A DNA stretch of 64,000 bases, from the NCBI GenBank assembly GCA_902524955.1, contig CABZEY010000004.1:1-64000 (forward strand), in the 5' to 3' direction. A program made the position numbers and the translations under genes. The DNA is from an uncultured Pelagibacteraceae bacterium (GTDB lineage Bacteria; Pseudomonadota; Alphaproteobacteria; Pelagibacterales; Pelagibacteraceae). The notes under the pieces were generated by a model. The model worked only from the letters and a program-made list of their open reading frames with translations, did no database searches and was not told the DNA's origin. Shown piece after piece: positions 1 to 8,139 of this stretch (positions are counted from its first letter, which is position 1; each line of letters opens with the position of its first letter).

Positions 1-1363
1 CACTAATTCTGAAAAGTTGTTCAACTTTTTTTAATTGCTTCCTTGATGACAATAAAACTACAATGTCATTTAACTTAAATTCAAAACTTTTTTTGGGTAC
101 TAAAACCTTTTTATCTCGAATGATTAACCCAATTCTAATACCATCAGGAATTGATGAATTTTCAATAGTATTATTAACTAACTCTGAATTCTCTAAAACT
201 TTAGCCTGCATGATTTCAAATTCTCCATCATCCAAAGTAAATACACTGTCTATTTTACCTTTGTGCACATGTTTTAATATTGTAGATACTGTAGTCATTC
301 TTGGATCAACAATATCGTCAATTTTAAGTGATGATTGTAATAAACTGTAATTATGACTATTTGCTATTGCGATGACCCTCTTTATTCCTTTTTTTTTGCA
401 CAAAAGTGCACTCATTAAATTTACTTCATCATCATCTGTAATACATAACACAGTATCGATCTCCTCTAAATTTATTTCCTTGAGAATATTTTCGTCTAAA
501 CCATCTCCTTTTATTATCATCGTTTCATTAAGTTCATTTGCAACGTACTGAGCTCTTTCTTCATTTTTTTCTATCATTTTAATTCTTGGATTATTTGGGT
601 GGTTTTCTAACGATTTTGCTAGATCTAATCCTATATTTCCAGCACCTATTATTAAAAATTTGTCAGAAACTTTCTCATCTTTACCAAATACTTTCATTGT
701 TCTTTCAACTTGTCTTGAATCCGTCAGAATAAACGCTTTATCATTTTCAAGTAATACATCTTTTTTTTTTAATATCAAAAATTTGTCATCTCTTTGAACA
801 CCTAACACATTCGCATTTAAATCAGAAAATGATTTAGTCAATCTTTCTAAAGGTGTATTTATTAACTCACATTTGTTATCTATATTAATCTCTACTAATC
901 TAACAGTATCATCTGCGAATGGAAAACTTTCTATGGCTCCTGGTGCCTCGATTTTTCTTACTAAAGATTTAGATACTTCATATTCAGGAGATATAATAAC
1001 ATCTATTGGTAAATGTGATTTGCTAAATAATTTACCATATGACGGATTTAAAAACTCTTTTGATCTAATTCTGGCGATTTTTCTAGAGACATTGAATAAA
1101 GAATGTGCAATTTGACAAACTATCATATTTGTTTCATCATTTCTTGTGACTGCAATGATCATGTCAGTATTTTTTGCATCTGCTAATTCCAAAACACTGG
1201 GATATGTTGCGATTCCAACAATACCTTTTGCATCTAAATTATCATTAATTTTTTGAATATCTGAACTTGTTTTGTCTATAACAGTAATAGAATGACCCTG
1301 TTGAGATAATTGGTTTGCAATAGAATAACCAACCTGTCCTGCACCACAAATAATAATATTCAT
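1..1363 (-). CDS. trkA: Trk potassium uptake regulatory protein TrkA (C-terminal end off window)
   Basis: Cytoplasmic, NAD-binding regulatory subunit of the Trk potassium uptake system. I translated it by eye because the ORF track misses it: it has no stop inside the window. It starts MNIIICGAGQVGYSIANQL, a Rossmann GxGxxG fold. A second Rossmann domain (FLIIGAGNIGLDLAKSL) begins near residue 230, giving the tandem RCK architecture of TrkA. About 454 codons are present against a usual length near 458, so only a few residues are missing. Its ATG overlaps the ntrX stop by one base (TAATG), so it is probably translated as the last known gene of an ntrY-ntrX-trkA operon, a linkage common in alphaproteobacteria. 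Confidence 0.93.
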   Translation of the reverse strand, partial: MNIIICGAGQVGYSIANQLSQQGHSITVIDKTSSDIQKINDNLDAKGIVGIATYPSVLELADAKNTDMIIAVTRNDETNMIVCQIAHSLFNVSRKIARIRSKEFLNPSYGKLFSKSHLPIDVIISPEYEVSKSLVRKIEAPGAIESFPFADDTVRLVEINIDNKCELINTPLERLTKSFSDLNANVLGVQRDDKFLILKKKDVLLENDKAFILTDSRQVERTMKVFGKDEKVSDKFLIIGAGNIGLDLAKSLENHPNNPRIKMIEKNEERAQYVANELNETMIIKGDGLDENILKEINLEEIDTVLCITDDDEVNLMSALLCKKKGIKRVIAIANSHNYSLLQSSLKIDDIVDPRMTTVSTILKHVHKGKIDSVFTLDDGEFEIMQAKVLENSELVNNTIENSSIPDGIRIGLIIRDKKVLVPKKSFEFKLNDIVVLLSSRKQLKKVEQLFRIS

Positions 1364-2703
1364 TAATGTTTGATATTTAAAGAAGATAACTTTCTATGCA
1401 GTGCAGTTCGGTCCATTCCAACGGACTTTGCTGTTTTAGAAACGTTACCATCATTTTTTTTTAATTGTTTCACTAAATACTCTTTCTCAAAATTATCTCT
1501 TGCTTCTTTTAACGTTAATTCTGTTGATGCGGAATTATGTTTATCAATATTTAAACTTGGATTTAAGGTATTATATATTATATTTTCGATTTTTTCTATA
1601 TTATCTTGACCTAAAATTGCTATTCTTTCAACCAAATTTCTTAGTTCTCTAACATTTCCTGGCCAATTATAGCTATAGAAAGAGTCTAAATTTTTAATAA
1701 ATTTTTTATAATCATAATTATTTCCAATAAATATTGAAAAAAAATATTCTATCAATAGTGGTATATCCGATAACCTGTTAACTAAAGCTGGTAAGTTTAA
1801 ATTTATGACATTTAATCTATGAAACAAGTCTTCTCTAAAATTTCCTTTTGATACCTCTTTTTTTAAATCTATAGATGAAGAGGCTATTAGCCTAAAATTT
1901 ACAGTAATATCTGTGATATCATTTAGTCTCTTAAATCTCTGATCTGTTATTACTCTTAAAATTTTATTTTGAACATCTAATGGCAAATCATTAACATTAT
2001 CAATAAATAATGTTCCATTATTTGCCTTTTCCAAATGACCTTTGATTACTTCACCATGTTTTAAAATACCAAAAATATTTTCGTCAAAATTACTAATATT
2101 AATACGTGATGAATCTAATATGACAAAGTTACCTTTATATCTGTTTGAATTACGATGTATTTCTCTTGCCAAAAGCTCTTTTCCACTTCCACTAGGACCT
2201 TCTATCAATATACGGCCATCAGAGATTGAAATTTTTTGAATCGTTTCTTTAATTTTTAATATTTCTTTACTTTCACCTATAAAATCAAAAGATTGAAAAA
2301 TTTTTTCATGTAAATCCTGCTTGGTGTTTATTAAATCTGAAAATTCTATGCCTCTTTTAATGAAATTTAATAATCGTTCTTGATTAAAAGGTTTTTCTAA
2401 AAATTCAAATGCTCCATCCTTCACGGAATTTACTGCTATTTGTATATTTGCATGACCAGACATCATGATAACTGGCAAATCTTTATTTTTATTTTTAATT
2501 AAATTTAAAAGATATAAACCATCTCTAGATTTTTCATCAAGCAAAACATCTAATAATGCTAGGTCAAACGAATTTTTATTTATAAACTCTTCAGCTTCTT
2601 TGATTGTTCCAATTGTAACAACAGAATATTTATTTTCGGTTAATATTTCCTCTAAAATAAAACGAATATCTTTTTCGTCATCGACTATTAAAATTTTTTT
2701 CAT
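1363..2703 (-). CDS. ntrX: NtrX-type response regulator with degenerate AAA+ domain
   Basis: Response regulator partner of NtrY, linked to nitrogen or redox control in alphaproteobacteria. The receiver domain (residues 1-120) has the DDE acidic pocket, phospho-acceptor D52 and the conserved K in LEKPF. The AAA+ domain (about 145-370) keeps Walker A (GPSGSGKE, near 169) and WPGNVREL. It lacks the GAFTGA loop needed to contact sigma-54: the region reads ENIFGILKHGEVIKGHLEKA. Walker B is LFIDN, so the catalytic glutamate is replaced by N226, and sensor I reads ASSS. A Fis-type helix-turn-helix closes the protein (GNVSKTAKSVGMDRTALHRKL). It overlaps ntrY by 4 bp (ATGA). It is probably a DNA-binding regulator that does not remodel sigma-54; that is inference. 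Confidence 0.9.
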   Translation of the reverse strand: MKKILIVDDEKDIRFILEEILTENKYSVVTIGTIKEAEEFINKNSFDLALLDVLLDEKSRDGLYLLNLIKNKNKDLPVIMMSGHANIQIAVNSVKDGAFEFLEKPFNQERLLNFIKRGIEFSDLINTKQDLHEKIFQSFDFIGESKEILKIKETIQKISISDGRILIEGPSGSGKELLAREIHRNSNRYKGNFVILDSSRINISNFDENIFGILKHGEVIKGHLEKANNGTLFIDNVNDLPLDVQNKILRVITDQRFKRLNDITDITVNFRLIASSSIDLKKEVSKGNFREDLFHRLNVINLNLPALVNRLSDIPLLIEYFFSIFIGNNYDYKKFIKNLDSFYSYNWPGNVRELRNLVERIAILGQDNIEKIENIIYNTLNPSLNIDKHNSASTELTLKEARDNFEKEYLVKQLKKNDGNVSKTAKSVGMDRTALHRKLSSLNIKH

Positions 2704-4469
2704 ATTTTTTTTGGCAAAGTAATACTTACGTAAGCACCATTTTTTTCTTTTCTATTTTCATAAAAAATTTGACCATTATGTTCATGTACTATTTTAGATA
2801 CAATTGATAATCCTAGACCACTTCCATCTTTTTTTGTTGTAAAATATGGATCGTTATGTTTAAAATTTCTAGCCTCTTTGAACCCTACTCCGTTATCTAG
2901 GATAGTTAAGAAATAAAACTTTTTGTCATCTGATAACTCTGTAATTATTTCACCATTAAACTGTGTATCTATCAACCTTTCTTCAATTGACTCTATGGCG
3001 TTTTTATAGATGTTTAATAGTGCTCTATTTATTTGACCTTTGTCACAATAAATTTCATTATCATTTAAAGAATTATTTTTAGTAAATTTAATTTGCTCAT
3101 AATTTAATTGATAAGTTTCTTGAGAATTATTGACAATTGCAATTAAATCATTTTTTTCAAAAACAGGTTTGGGCATTCGCGCAAAGTCTGAAAAACTATT
3201 CACTAATTTGGAAATTTCAAATATTTGATTATTAATAATAGACAAATGTTTTTTTGAACTTTCATCGGTAGATATTTTTTCTCTAATTCTATCTAAAGAT
3301 AGCTGAATTGGTGTGAGTGGATTTCTAATTTCATGAGCTAATTTTCTAGCAATAACCTGCCAAGCTTCAAAACGACCTGATAAAATGTTCTTTTGTTTTT
3401 GTTTTTTTATTTGAGATACCATATCATTAAAAATTAAATTTAAATTTTTAAAATCCTCATTTTTATCATTTTTTAATTTAATATCATAATCTCCCTCGCT
3501 AACACTCTTTGCGGCTCTGAATAAATTATTTAAAGGTTTGATTGTTTTTGCAGCAAGATTAATTCCAAATGATGCGGACATTAATATTAAGATAAGAGTA
3601 AAAATAATATATATTATAAAGAACGAAATTTGAATTTTTAATGTATTACCTTTTACTCTATAATAATAAATTGATGCATCTCCAGTTTCTTTTAAAAAAG
3701 AATTAATTTTTTTATCAACATTTTGAAATGAATATAAATAGAGATTTTTATAATTATTTAATTTAATCAAAGCATATGTTTTTTTCTCTAATGCATTTGA
3801 AACAATCAATGGTTTGCCATTACTAGCTTGTAACAACATATTTTTAGATGGGGGATTATAATTATTTTTACTTATAGCGAATTGAATCAGTTTGGCTTTA
3901 TTGTCAATTAAAAAAATATTTTTTATATTTCTAAAACTTGATTGAAACAAAAGGTAATTTTTAAATTTATTCCTATCAGATAATAAAATTTTTTTATTTC
4001 TATTAAGATCATATGCGATTAGTTTCAAATCTTTTACAATTGACTTTTGATAATCATTTAAATAGTTTACAGCAATATTTCTTGAATTGTTGACTAATGA
4101 TAATATCTTATCGTCAAACCATCTTTGTATACCATAATTAAATATTAATATTGAAAATATAACAATCAATAATGATGGTAATGAAGAGATTATTAAAAAA
4201 GATAAAACTAAATTTTTACTTGTTTCACCGCCAAGCTCTAAAGATTTTTTTTTTAAATAATTTTTATAAATTTTAAGTGAAATAGACAATATTAAAGCAA
4301 ATAATAGTAAAAAATTTAGAATTAACAGTATTTCAACATTCATTTGATTTAATTTAAAAAAACCAACTCCAATGAAGGTTTGTAAAGAAATAAAACCAAG
4401 TCCAATTGAAATAATAAATAAAATTGATATTAAGTATGTATTAGAAAAAAATTTTGATAATATTTTCAT
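2700..4469 (-). CDS. ntrY: NtrY-type membrane sensor histidine kinase
   Basis: Membrane sensor kinase that phosphorylates NtrX. Hydrophobic segments lie near residues 10-32, 45-65, 87-111 and 279-300, with a sensor region of about 165 residues between the third and fourth. A HAMP-like linker (about 303-355) runs straight into the DHp helix, whose phospho-acceptor is H379 in LAHEIRNPLTPIQLS, the typical NtrY H-box. The ATPase domain has an N-box (NIYKNAIESIEE) and G-boxes (DNGVGF, GSGLGLSIV). At 589 residues it is shorter than typical NtrY because no PAS domain fits between HAMP and the H-box. Its start codon overlaps the divergent ispDF start (CATG), leaving no intergenic promoter. Confidence 0.92.
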   Translation of the reverse strand: MKILSKFFSNTYLISILFIISIGLGFISLQTFIGVGFFKLNQMNVEILLILNFLLLFALILSISLKIYKNYLKKKSLELGGETSKNLVLSFLIISSLPSLLIVIFSILIFNYGIQRWFDDKILSLVNNSRNIAVNYLNDYQKSIVKDLKLIAYDLNRNKKILLSDRNKFKNYLLFQSSFRNIKNIFLIDNKAKLIQFAISKNNYNPPSKNMLLQASNGKPLIVSNALEKKTYALIKLNNYKNLYLYSFQNVDKKINSFLKETGDASIYYYRVKGNTLKIQISFFIIYIIFTLILILMSASFGINLAAKTIKPLNNLFRAAKSVSEGDYDIKLKNDKNEDFKNLNLIFNDMVSQIKKQKQKNILSGRFEAWQVIARKLAHEIRNPLTPIQLSLDRIREKISTDESSKKHLSIINNQIFEISKLVNSFSDFARMPKPVFEKNDLIAIVNNSQETYQLNYEQIKFTKNNSLNDNEIYCDKGQINRALLNIYKNAIESIEERLIDTQFNGEIITELSDDKKFYFLTILDNGVGFKEARNFKHNDPYFTTKKDGSGLGLSIVSKIVHEHNGQIFYENRKEKNGAYVSITLPKKI

Positions 4470-5571
4470 GAAATTAGCAGCAATTATTCTCGCAGCAGGT
4501 CATAGTCGTCGATTCAAAAGCAATATTCCAAAACAGTTTCATTTTTATAAAAAAGATATTATTCTTAATCATAGTATAAAAAAATTTGAAAAAATTAAAC
4601 AAATTAAAGAAATATATATAGCTATAAACAATAAATATCAAAAAAAGTATAGTTCATTAATAAAAAAAACAAAAAAAATTAAATTTTTTGATGGTGGAAA
4701 ATATCGTTGTGAAACAGTAAAAAAAGGTGTCGAAAAGCTTTACCGAAAGTATACTCATGTATTAATTCACGATGCAGCACGTCCAGATTTTACCATAAAA
4801 CTTGCTCAGAAATTAATTAAGGAGTTAAAAAAAAATTCATGTGTTGTGCCAGTAATAACTTGTTCTGATACTACGGTGTTAGAAAAAAATTACGTTAATA
4901 GAGATAAAATTAAATTATTACAAACTCCTCAGGCCTTTTGTTTAGATAAAATATATAAATTTCACAAAAAAAATAAAAATAAAAATATTACAGATGATTC
5001 AGTTTTATTTTTTCAAAATAAACTAAGTATAAAATTTATTAATGGAGAAATCGAGAACAAAAAAATTACTTATCTTAATGATATTGGTGTAAAAGATAAA
5101 TTCTATGGCATTGGTTACGACATTCACAAAATGGCCAAAGGATACAATCTGTATATAGGTGGTGTTAAAATACCATCTAAATTTGGTAGCGTAGGACATA
5201 GCGATGGTGATAGTTTATTGCATGCTTTGATTGACAGTTTCCTAGGAGCTGCAAAGCTTAGAGATATTGGTACCCTATTCCCTAATACTAAAAAATTTAA
5301 AAATATCAGATCTACAAAGTTACTTCGTGAAGTCATAAAAAAACTTAAAAAAATTGACTTAAAAGTTTCCTCTATTGATTTAAATATTATTTTACAATCA
5401 CCAAATTTAAAAGATTACAAAGAGAAAATAAGATCCAATATTTCAAGATTATGTAAAATTAACAAAAAATTTGTAAATGTAAAAGCTAAGACTGCTGATA
5501 GAATAGGCATAATTGGTAAAAATAAAGCATTAGCATGTGAGGTAATTTCTACTTTAGAAAATGTTCAATAA
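4468..5571 (+). CDS. ispDF: Bifunctional IspD/IspF (MEP pathway)
   Basis: Fusion enzyme for two steps of the non-mevalonate isoprenoid pathway: cytidylyltransferase (IspD) and 2-C-methyl-D-erythritol 2,4-cyclodiphosphate synthase (IspF). The IspD half (about 1-212) shows AAGHSRRF and PKQF for CTP binding, then HDAARP and DDSVLF. The IspF half (about 213-367) has GIGYDIHK, whose D and H bind metal, HSDGDSLLHAL, and KAKTADRIGIIG. The ORF track starts at 4372, but that 5' extension lies inside ntrY on the other strand. The ATG at 4468 (MKLAAIILAAG) matches the IspD family start. The fusion is common in alphaproteobacteria. It overlaps pgpA by 11 bp. Confidence 0.95.
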   Translation: MKLAAIILAAGHSRRFKSNIPKQFHFYKKDIILNHSIKKFEKIKQIKEIYIAINNKYQKKYSSLIKKTKKIKFFDGGKYRCETVKKGVEKLYRKYTHVLIHDAARPDFTIKLAQKLIKELKKNSCVVPVITCSDTTVLEKNYVNRDKIKLLQTPQAFCLDKIYKFHKKNKNKNITDDSVLFFQNKLSIKFINGEIENKKITYLNDIGVKDKFYGIGYDIHKMAKGYNLYIGGVKIPSKFGSVGHSDGDSLLHALIDSFLGAAKLRDIGTLFPNTKKFKNIRSTKLLREVIKKLKKIDLKVSSIDLNIILQSPNLKDYKEKIRSNISRLCKINKKFVNVKAKTADRIGIIGKNKALACEVISTLENVQ

Positions 5572-6013
5572 ATTAAATTTTTTATTTTTTACTTTTTTTT
5601 ATATAGGAAAATTACCGGCTTCCGGTACATTTACTAGTATTATAACAATATTTATTTATTACTTCGTTTTATTTTTTTTTTCAAATATTTTATTTATTTT
5701 ATTACTTATAACCATAACAATTTATTCATTTTTTTTTTTAAAGGAAATATTAAAAAATTTTGAAAATAAGGATCCAAAAGAAATAGTTATAGATGAATTT
5801 ATTGGCCAGTCTATACCCTTGTTAATATGTGGAAGTAATATTCTCCTCATATTAATTTCATTTATACTTTTTAGATTTTTTGATATATTTAAAATTTTTC
5901 CAGCAAATATTATTGACAAAAAAATAGATGGGACAATTGGAATAATAGGAGATGATATAATCGCCGGTATATATACTCTTATAATAGTTTATCTTATAAA
6001 AGGCTACGTATGA
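5561..6013 (+). CDS. pgpA: Phosphatidylglycerophosphatase A
   Basis: Inner-membrane enzyme that dephosphorylates phosphatidylglycerol phosphate to phosphatidylglycerol. Family signatures are GKLPASGTFTS near the N-terminus, DPKEIVIDEFIGQ (the acidic catalytic region) and RFFDIFKIFPANIIDKKIDGTIGIIGDDIIAGIY at the C-terminal end. Three to four hydrophobic segments surround them. At 150 residues it is slightly shorter than the E. coli protein. It overlaps the end of ispDF by 11 bp and the start of pncC by 4 bp (ATGA), so the three are probably one translationally coupled operon. This order is typical of alphaproteobacteria. Confidence 0.93.
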   Translation: MFNKLNFLFFTFFYIGKLPASGTFTSIITIFIYYFVLFFFSNILFILLLITITIYSFFFLKEILKNFENKDPKEIVIDEFIGQSIPLLICGSNILLILISFILFRFFDIFKIFPANIIDKKIDGTIGIIGDDIIAGIYTLIIVYLIKGYV

Positions 6014-6474
6014 AAAAAAAAGTTTTTGAAAAACTTATAAAAAAAAAAATAACTGTTTCAGTGGCTGAATCTTGTACAGGCGGACTCATAGCCAGTGAGA
6101 TTATTTCAATACCAAATAGTTCTAAGATATTTAATCTTGGATTAATAACATATTCAAATAAATCAAAAGAAAAAATTCTTAATGTAAAAAAAAAAAATTT
6201 AATTAAATATGGAGCTGTAAGTTCTCAGATTTGTAAAGAAATGCTTGACAATCTGTATAAGATAACGAAATCTAATGTCTGTGTATCTACTACAGGAATT
6301 GCTGGACCAGGTGGTGGATCAGCTTTAAAGCCGGTTGGATTAGTATATATTGGAATTAAATATAAAAAGATGTCAAAAATTTTTATGTTTAATTTTTCGA
6401 AAAAATTACCTAGAAATAAAATTCAAAAATTAGCAGTAAGCAAAGTTATAAATTTATTAGATAAATTAATTTAA
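6010..6474 (+). CDS. pncC: Nicotinamide-nucleotide amidase (CinA C-terminal domain protein)
   Basis: Stand-alone CinA C-terminal domain, a family that deamidates nicotinamide mononucleotide to recycle NAD. Diagnostic motifs are VAESCTGGLIASEI (with the catalytic serine), the region around TYSNKSKEKILNV, and STTGIAGPGGGSALKPVGLVYIG. At 154 residues it matches stand-alone PncC proteins. The molybdopterin-binding-like N-terminal CinA domain is encoded separately at 61333-62061. The gene overlaps pgpA by 4 bp. Its last bases run into the convergent gene at 6466-6918 by 9 bp, so there is no room for a terminator between them. Confidence 0.93.
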   Translation: MKKKVFEKLIKKKITVSVAESCTGGLIASEIISIPNSSKIFNLGLITYSNKSKEKILNVKKKNLIKYGAVSSQICKEMLDNLYKITKSNVCVSTTGIAGPGGGSALKPVGLVYIGIKYKKMSKIFMFNFSKKLPRNKIQKLAVSKVINLLDKLI

Positions 6475-6918
6475 ATTGGCTAAAAATTTTGCACGTTTTT
6501 CAAAAGAATTAAGTATTTTTCGAAACCCAATATCAAACATTTTGTCTAACATTTTATTTAAAATCATATTATTTAATTCGATATTAATAAAAAATTCAAT
6601 ATCACATTCATTCTCATTAATTTTATTTAGAATCCAAATATTTTCCAAAGTTTTCAATGGTCCTTTAATGGCATTTACAATTATTTTTCTTTTTTTTTTG
6701 TCATATTTAACATGGCTAGTATAAACATCTTTAGCAAATGAATATCCAATTTCTAATTCAGCTATAATTTTTATGCTACTTTGATTTTCTTTTTTTGAAA
6801 TAATTTTTGAATTTGTACACCAAGGCAAAAACTCTTTATAATTATCTATATCTAAAATGAGGTTTTCAATAAGTCCCAAGGGATAATGAAATTTTTTTTT
6901 GATATTTTTTTTTGGCAA
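6466..6918 (-). CDS. RatA/Coq10-like START-domain protein
   Basis: Small START-domain protein of the RatA/Coq10 family, which in bacteria is linked to ubiquinone binding or respiratory function. Family features are the N-terminal IKKKFHYPLGLIENLILDIDNYKEFLPWC, the central EIGYSFAKDVYTSHV, and the C-terminal amphipathic helix FRKILNSFEKRAKFL. The length (150 residues) is normal. Position supports the call: alphaproteobacterial coq10-like genes commonly follow lipA, and here it begins 2 bp after the lipA stop. Substrate and exact role cannot be read from the sequence. A RatA toxin role is annotated for some homologues and is not supported here. Confidence 0.85.
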   Translation of the reverse strand: MPKKNIKKKFHYPLGLIENLILDIDNYKEFLPWCTNSKIISKKENQSSIKIIAELEIGYSFAKDVYTSHVKYDKKKRKIIVNAIKGPLKTLENIWILNKINENECDIEFFINIELNNMILNKMLDKMFDIGFRKILNSFEKRAKFLANLN

Positions 6919-6919
6919 A

Positions 6920-7843
6920 TTAAATTAAATTTTTTTCTCTTTTTTCTTTTAATTTTGAAAAATCATCTCCAGCATGGTAACTTGACCTTGTCATTGGACT
7001 GGATGAAACCTGCAAAAAACCTTTGGAATAAGCTATTTTTTTAAATTTTTCAAAATCTTCAGGTGGTATAAATTTTTTTATAGGAAAGTGTTTTTCTGTT
7101 GGTTGTAAATATTGTCCCAAGGTTAAAAAATCTACTCTAGCACACCTTAGATCATCCATAACTTGAAAAAGTTCCTCTTCTTTTTCACCAAGTCCTAGCA
7201 TTAGTCCAGATTTCGTAAATAATTTATTATTATAATCCTTCACTTCTTTTAACAAATTAATAGATTGAAAATATCGTGAACCAGGTCGCACTTTTGTATA
7301 GTTTGAAGGCACAGTTTCAATATTATGGTTAAAAACATCTGGTTCAGCATCGACAACTTTTTTATATACATCGCCTTTCCTTAAAAAATCTGGCGTTAAT
7401 ATTTCTATGGTCGTCTTAGGGTTATTTCTTCTTATTTCATTAATTGTTTTAACAAAATGATATGCTCCACCATCTGGCAAATCGTCTCTATCGACAGATG
7501 TAATGACTACATGACTTAAATTTAAATCTTTAGTAGCTTTGGCGACTCTTAATGGTTCATTTTGGTCTAAAGGATTCGGTAAACCAGTTTTTACATTACA
7601 AAATGCACAAGCTCTAGTGCATGTATCACCCATAATCATAAATGTTGCATGTTTTTTACTCCAACATTCAGAAATATTTGGACACCCAGCCTCCTCGCAC
7701 ACTGTATGCAAATTATTATCTTTTACAATTTTTTTAGTATCGCTGTAAATTGAGGAGTTGGTTAGTCTAACTCTTATCCAACTTGGTTTTCTTTGTATTG
7801 GATTTGATGGTTTGTTTATTTTTTCTGGGTGACGTGGTTTCAT
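6920..7843 (-). CDS. lipA: Lipoyl synthase
   Basis: Radical SAM enzyme that inserts two sulfurs into protein-bound octanoyl groups to make the lipoyl cofactor of 2-oxoacid dehydrogenases and the glycine cleavage system. The auxiliary 4Fe-4S cluster cysteines are C49, C54 and C60 ([12 protein letters not shown]). The radical SAM cluster motif is CTRACAFC (C75, C79, C82). The C-terminal RSSYHA supplies the conserved serine. At 307 residues it has the usual length. It overlaps ftsB by 4 bp. The pyruvate dehydrogenase genes that usually separate ftsB from lipA in alphaproteobacteria are absent here. Confidence 0.97.
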   Translation of the reverse strand: MKPRHPEKINKPSNPIQRKPSWIRVRLTNSSIYSDTKKIVKDNNLHTVCEEAGCPNISECWSKKHATFMIMGDTCTRACAFCNVKTGLPNPLDQNEPLRVAKATKDLNLSHVVITSVDRDDLPDGGAYHFVKTINEIRRNNPKTTIEILTPDFLRKGDVYKKVVDAEPDVFNHNIETVPSNYTKVRPGSRYFQSINLLKEVKDYNNKLFTKSGLMLGLGEKEEELFQVMDDLRCARVDFLTLGQYLQPTEKHFPIKKFIPPEDFEKFKKIAYSKGFLQVSSSPMTRSSYHAGDDFSKLKEKREKNLI

Positions 7844-8139
7844 TTTATAATCAAAAGTTTTTCATTTTTTTTGCCTTTAGCAAACATCTCTCTATATATT
7901 TCATCTAAAAAATTAATATCAATATTTTTAGTTAACGAATTATTTTCATTAATTAATCTTATATTTTCTACATTTAAATATTTTTCAATATTAGACAATT
8001 TGTCATATTCAATTTTTTTTTTTTGAAATGAGATATACCCTCTATTTCCATCAAAAAAATTAATAATAAAATATAGTATTATGAAAGTGTTTATTATTAA
8101 AAATTTAGATTGCACCAAAAAAGTTTTAAATTTTTTCAT
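7840..8139 (-). CDS. FtsB/DivIC-like septum formation initiator
   Basis: Short single-pass membrane protein of the FtsB/DivIC family, part of the divisome subcomplex that links early and late division proteins. Residues 1-12 are basic and cytoplasmic, and residues 13-29 ([17 protein letters not shown]) form the membrane segment. A coiled-coil-prone stretch follows (about 38-75, with NENNSL), then [19 protein letters not shown], which fits the family's E-x-x-A-R/K-x-x-x-x-M/L-x-x-P/K-x-E pattern only loosely. Position between eno and lipA is where alphaproteobacteria carry this gene. It overlaps eno by 4 bp. Sequence similarity alone is weak, so the call leans on synteny. Confidence 0.8.
   Translation of the reverse strand: MKKFKTFLVQSKFLIINTFIILYFIINFFDGNRGYISFQKKKIEYDKLSNIEKYLNVENIRLINENNSLTKNIDINFLDEIYREMFAKGKKNEKLLIIK

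Noticed and set aside
4372-4467. Extended start of the ispDF ORF (MKVCKEIKPSPIEI...)
   Set aside because: The extra 32 codons lie inside ntrY on the opposite strand and have no counterpart in IspD; the family start is at 4468.
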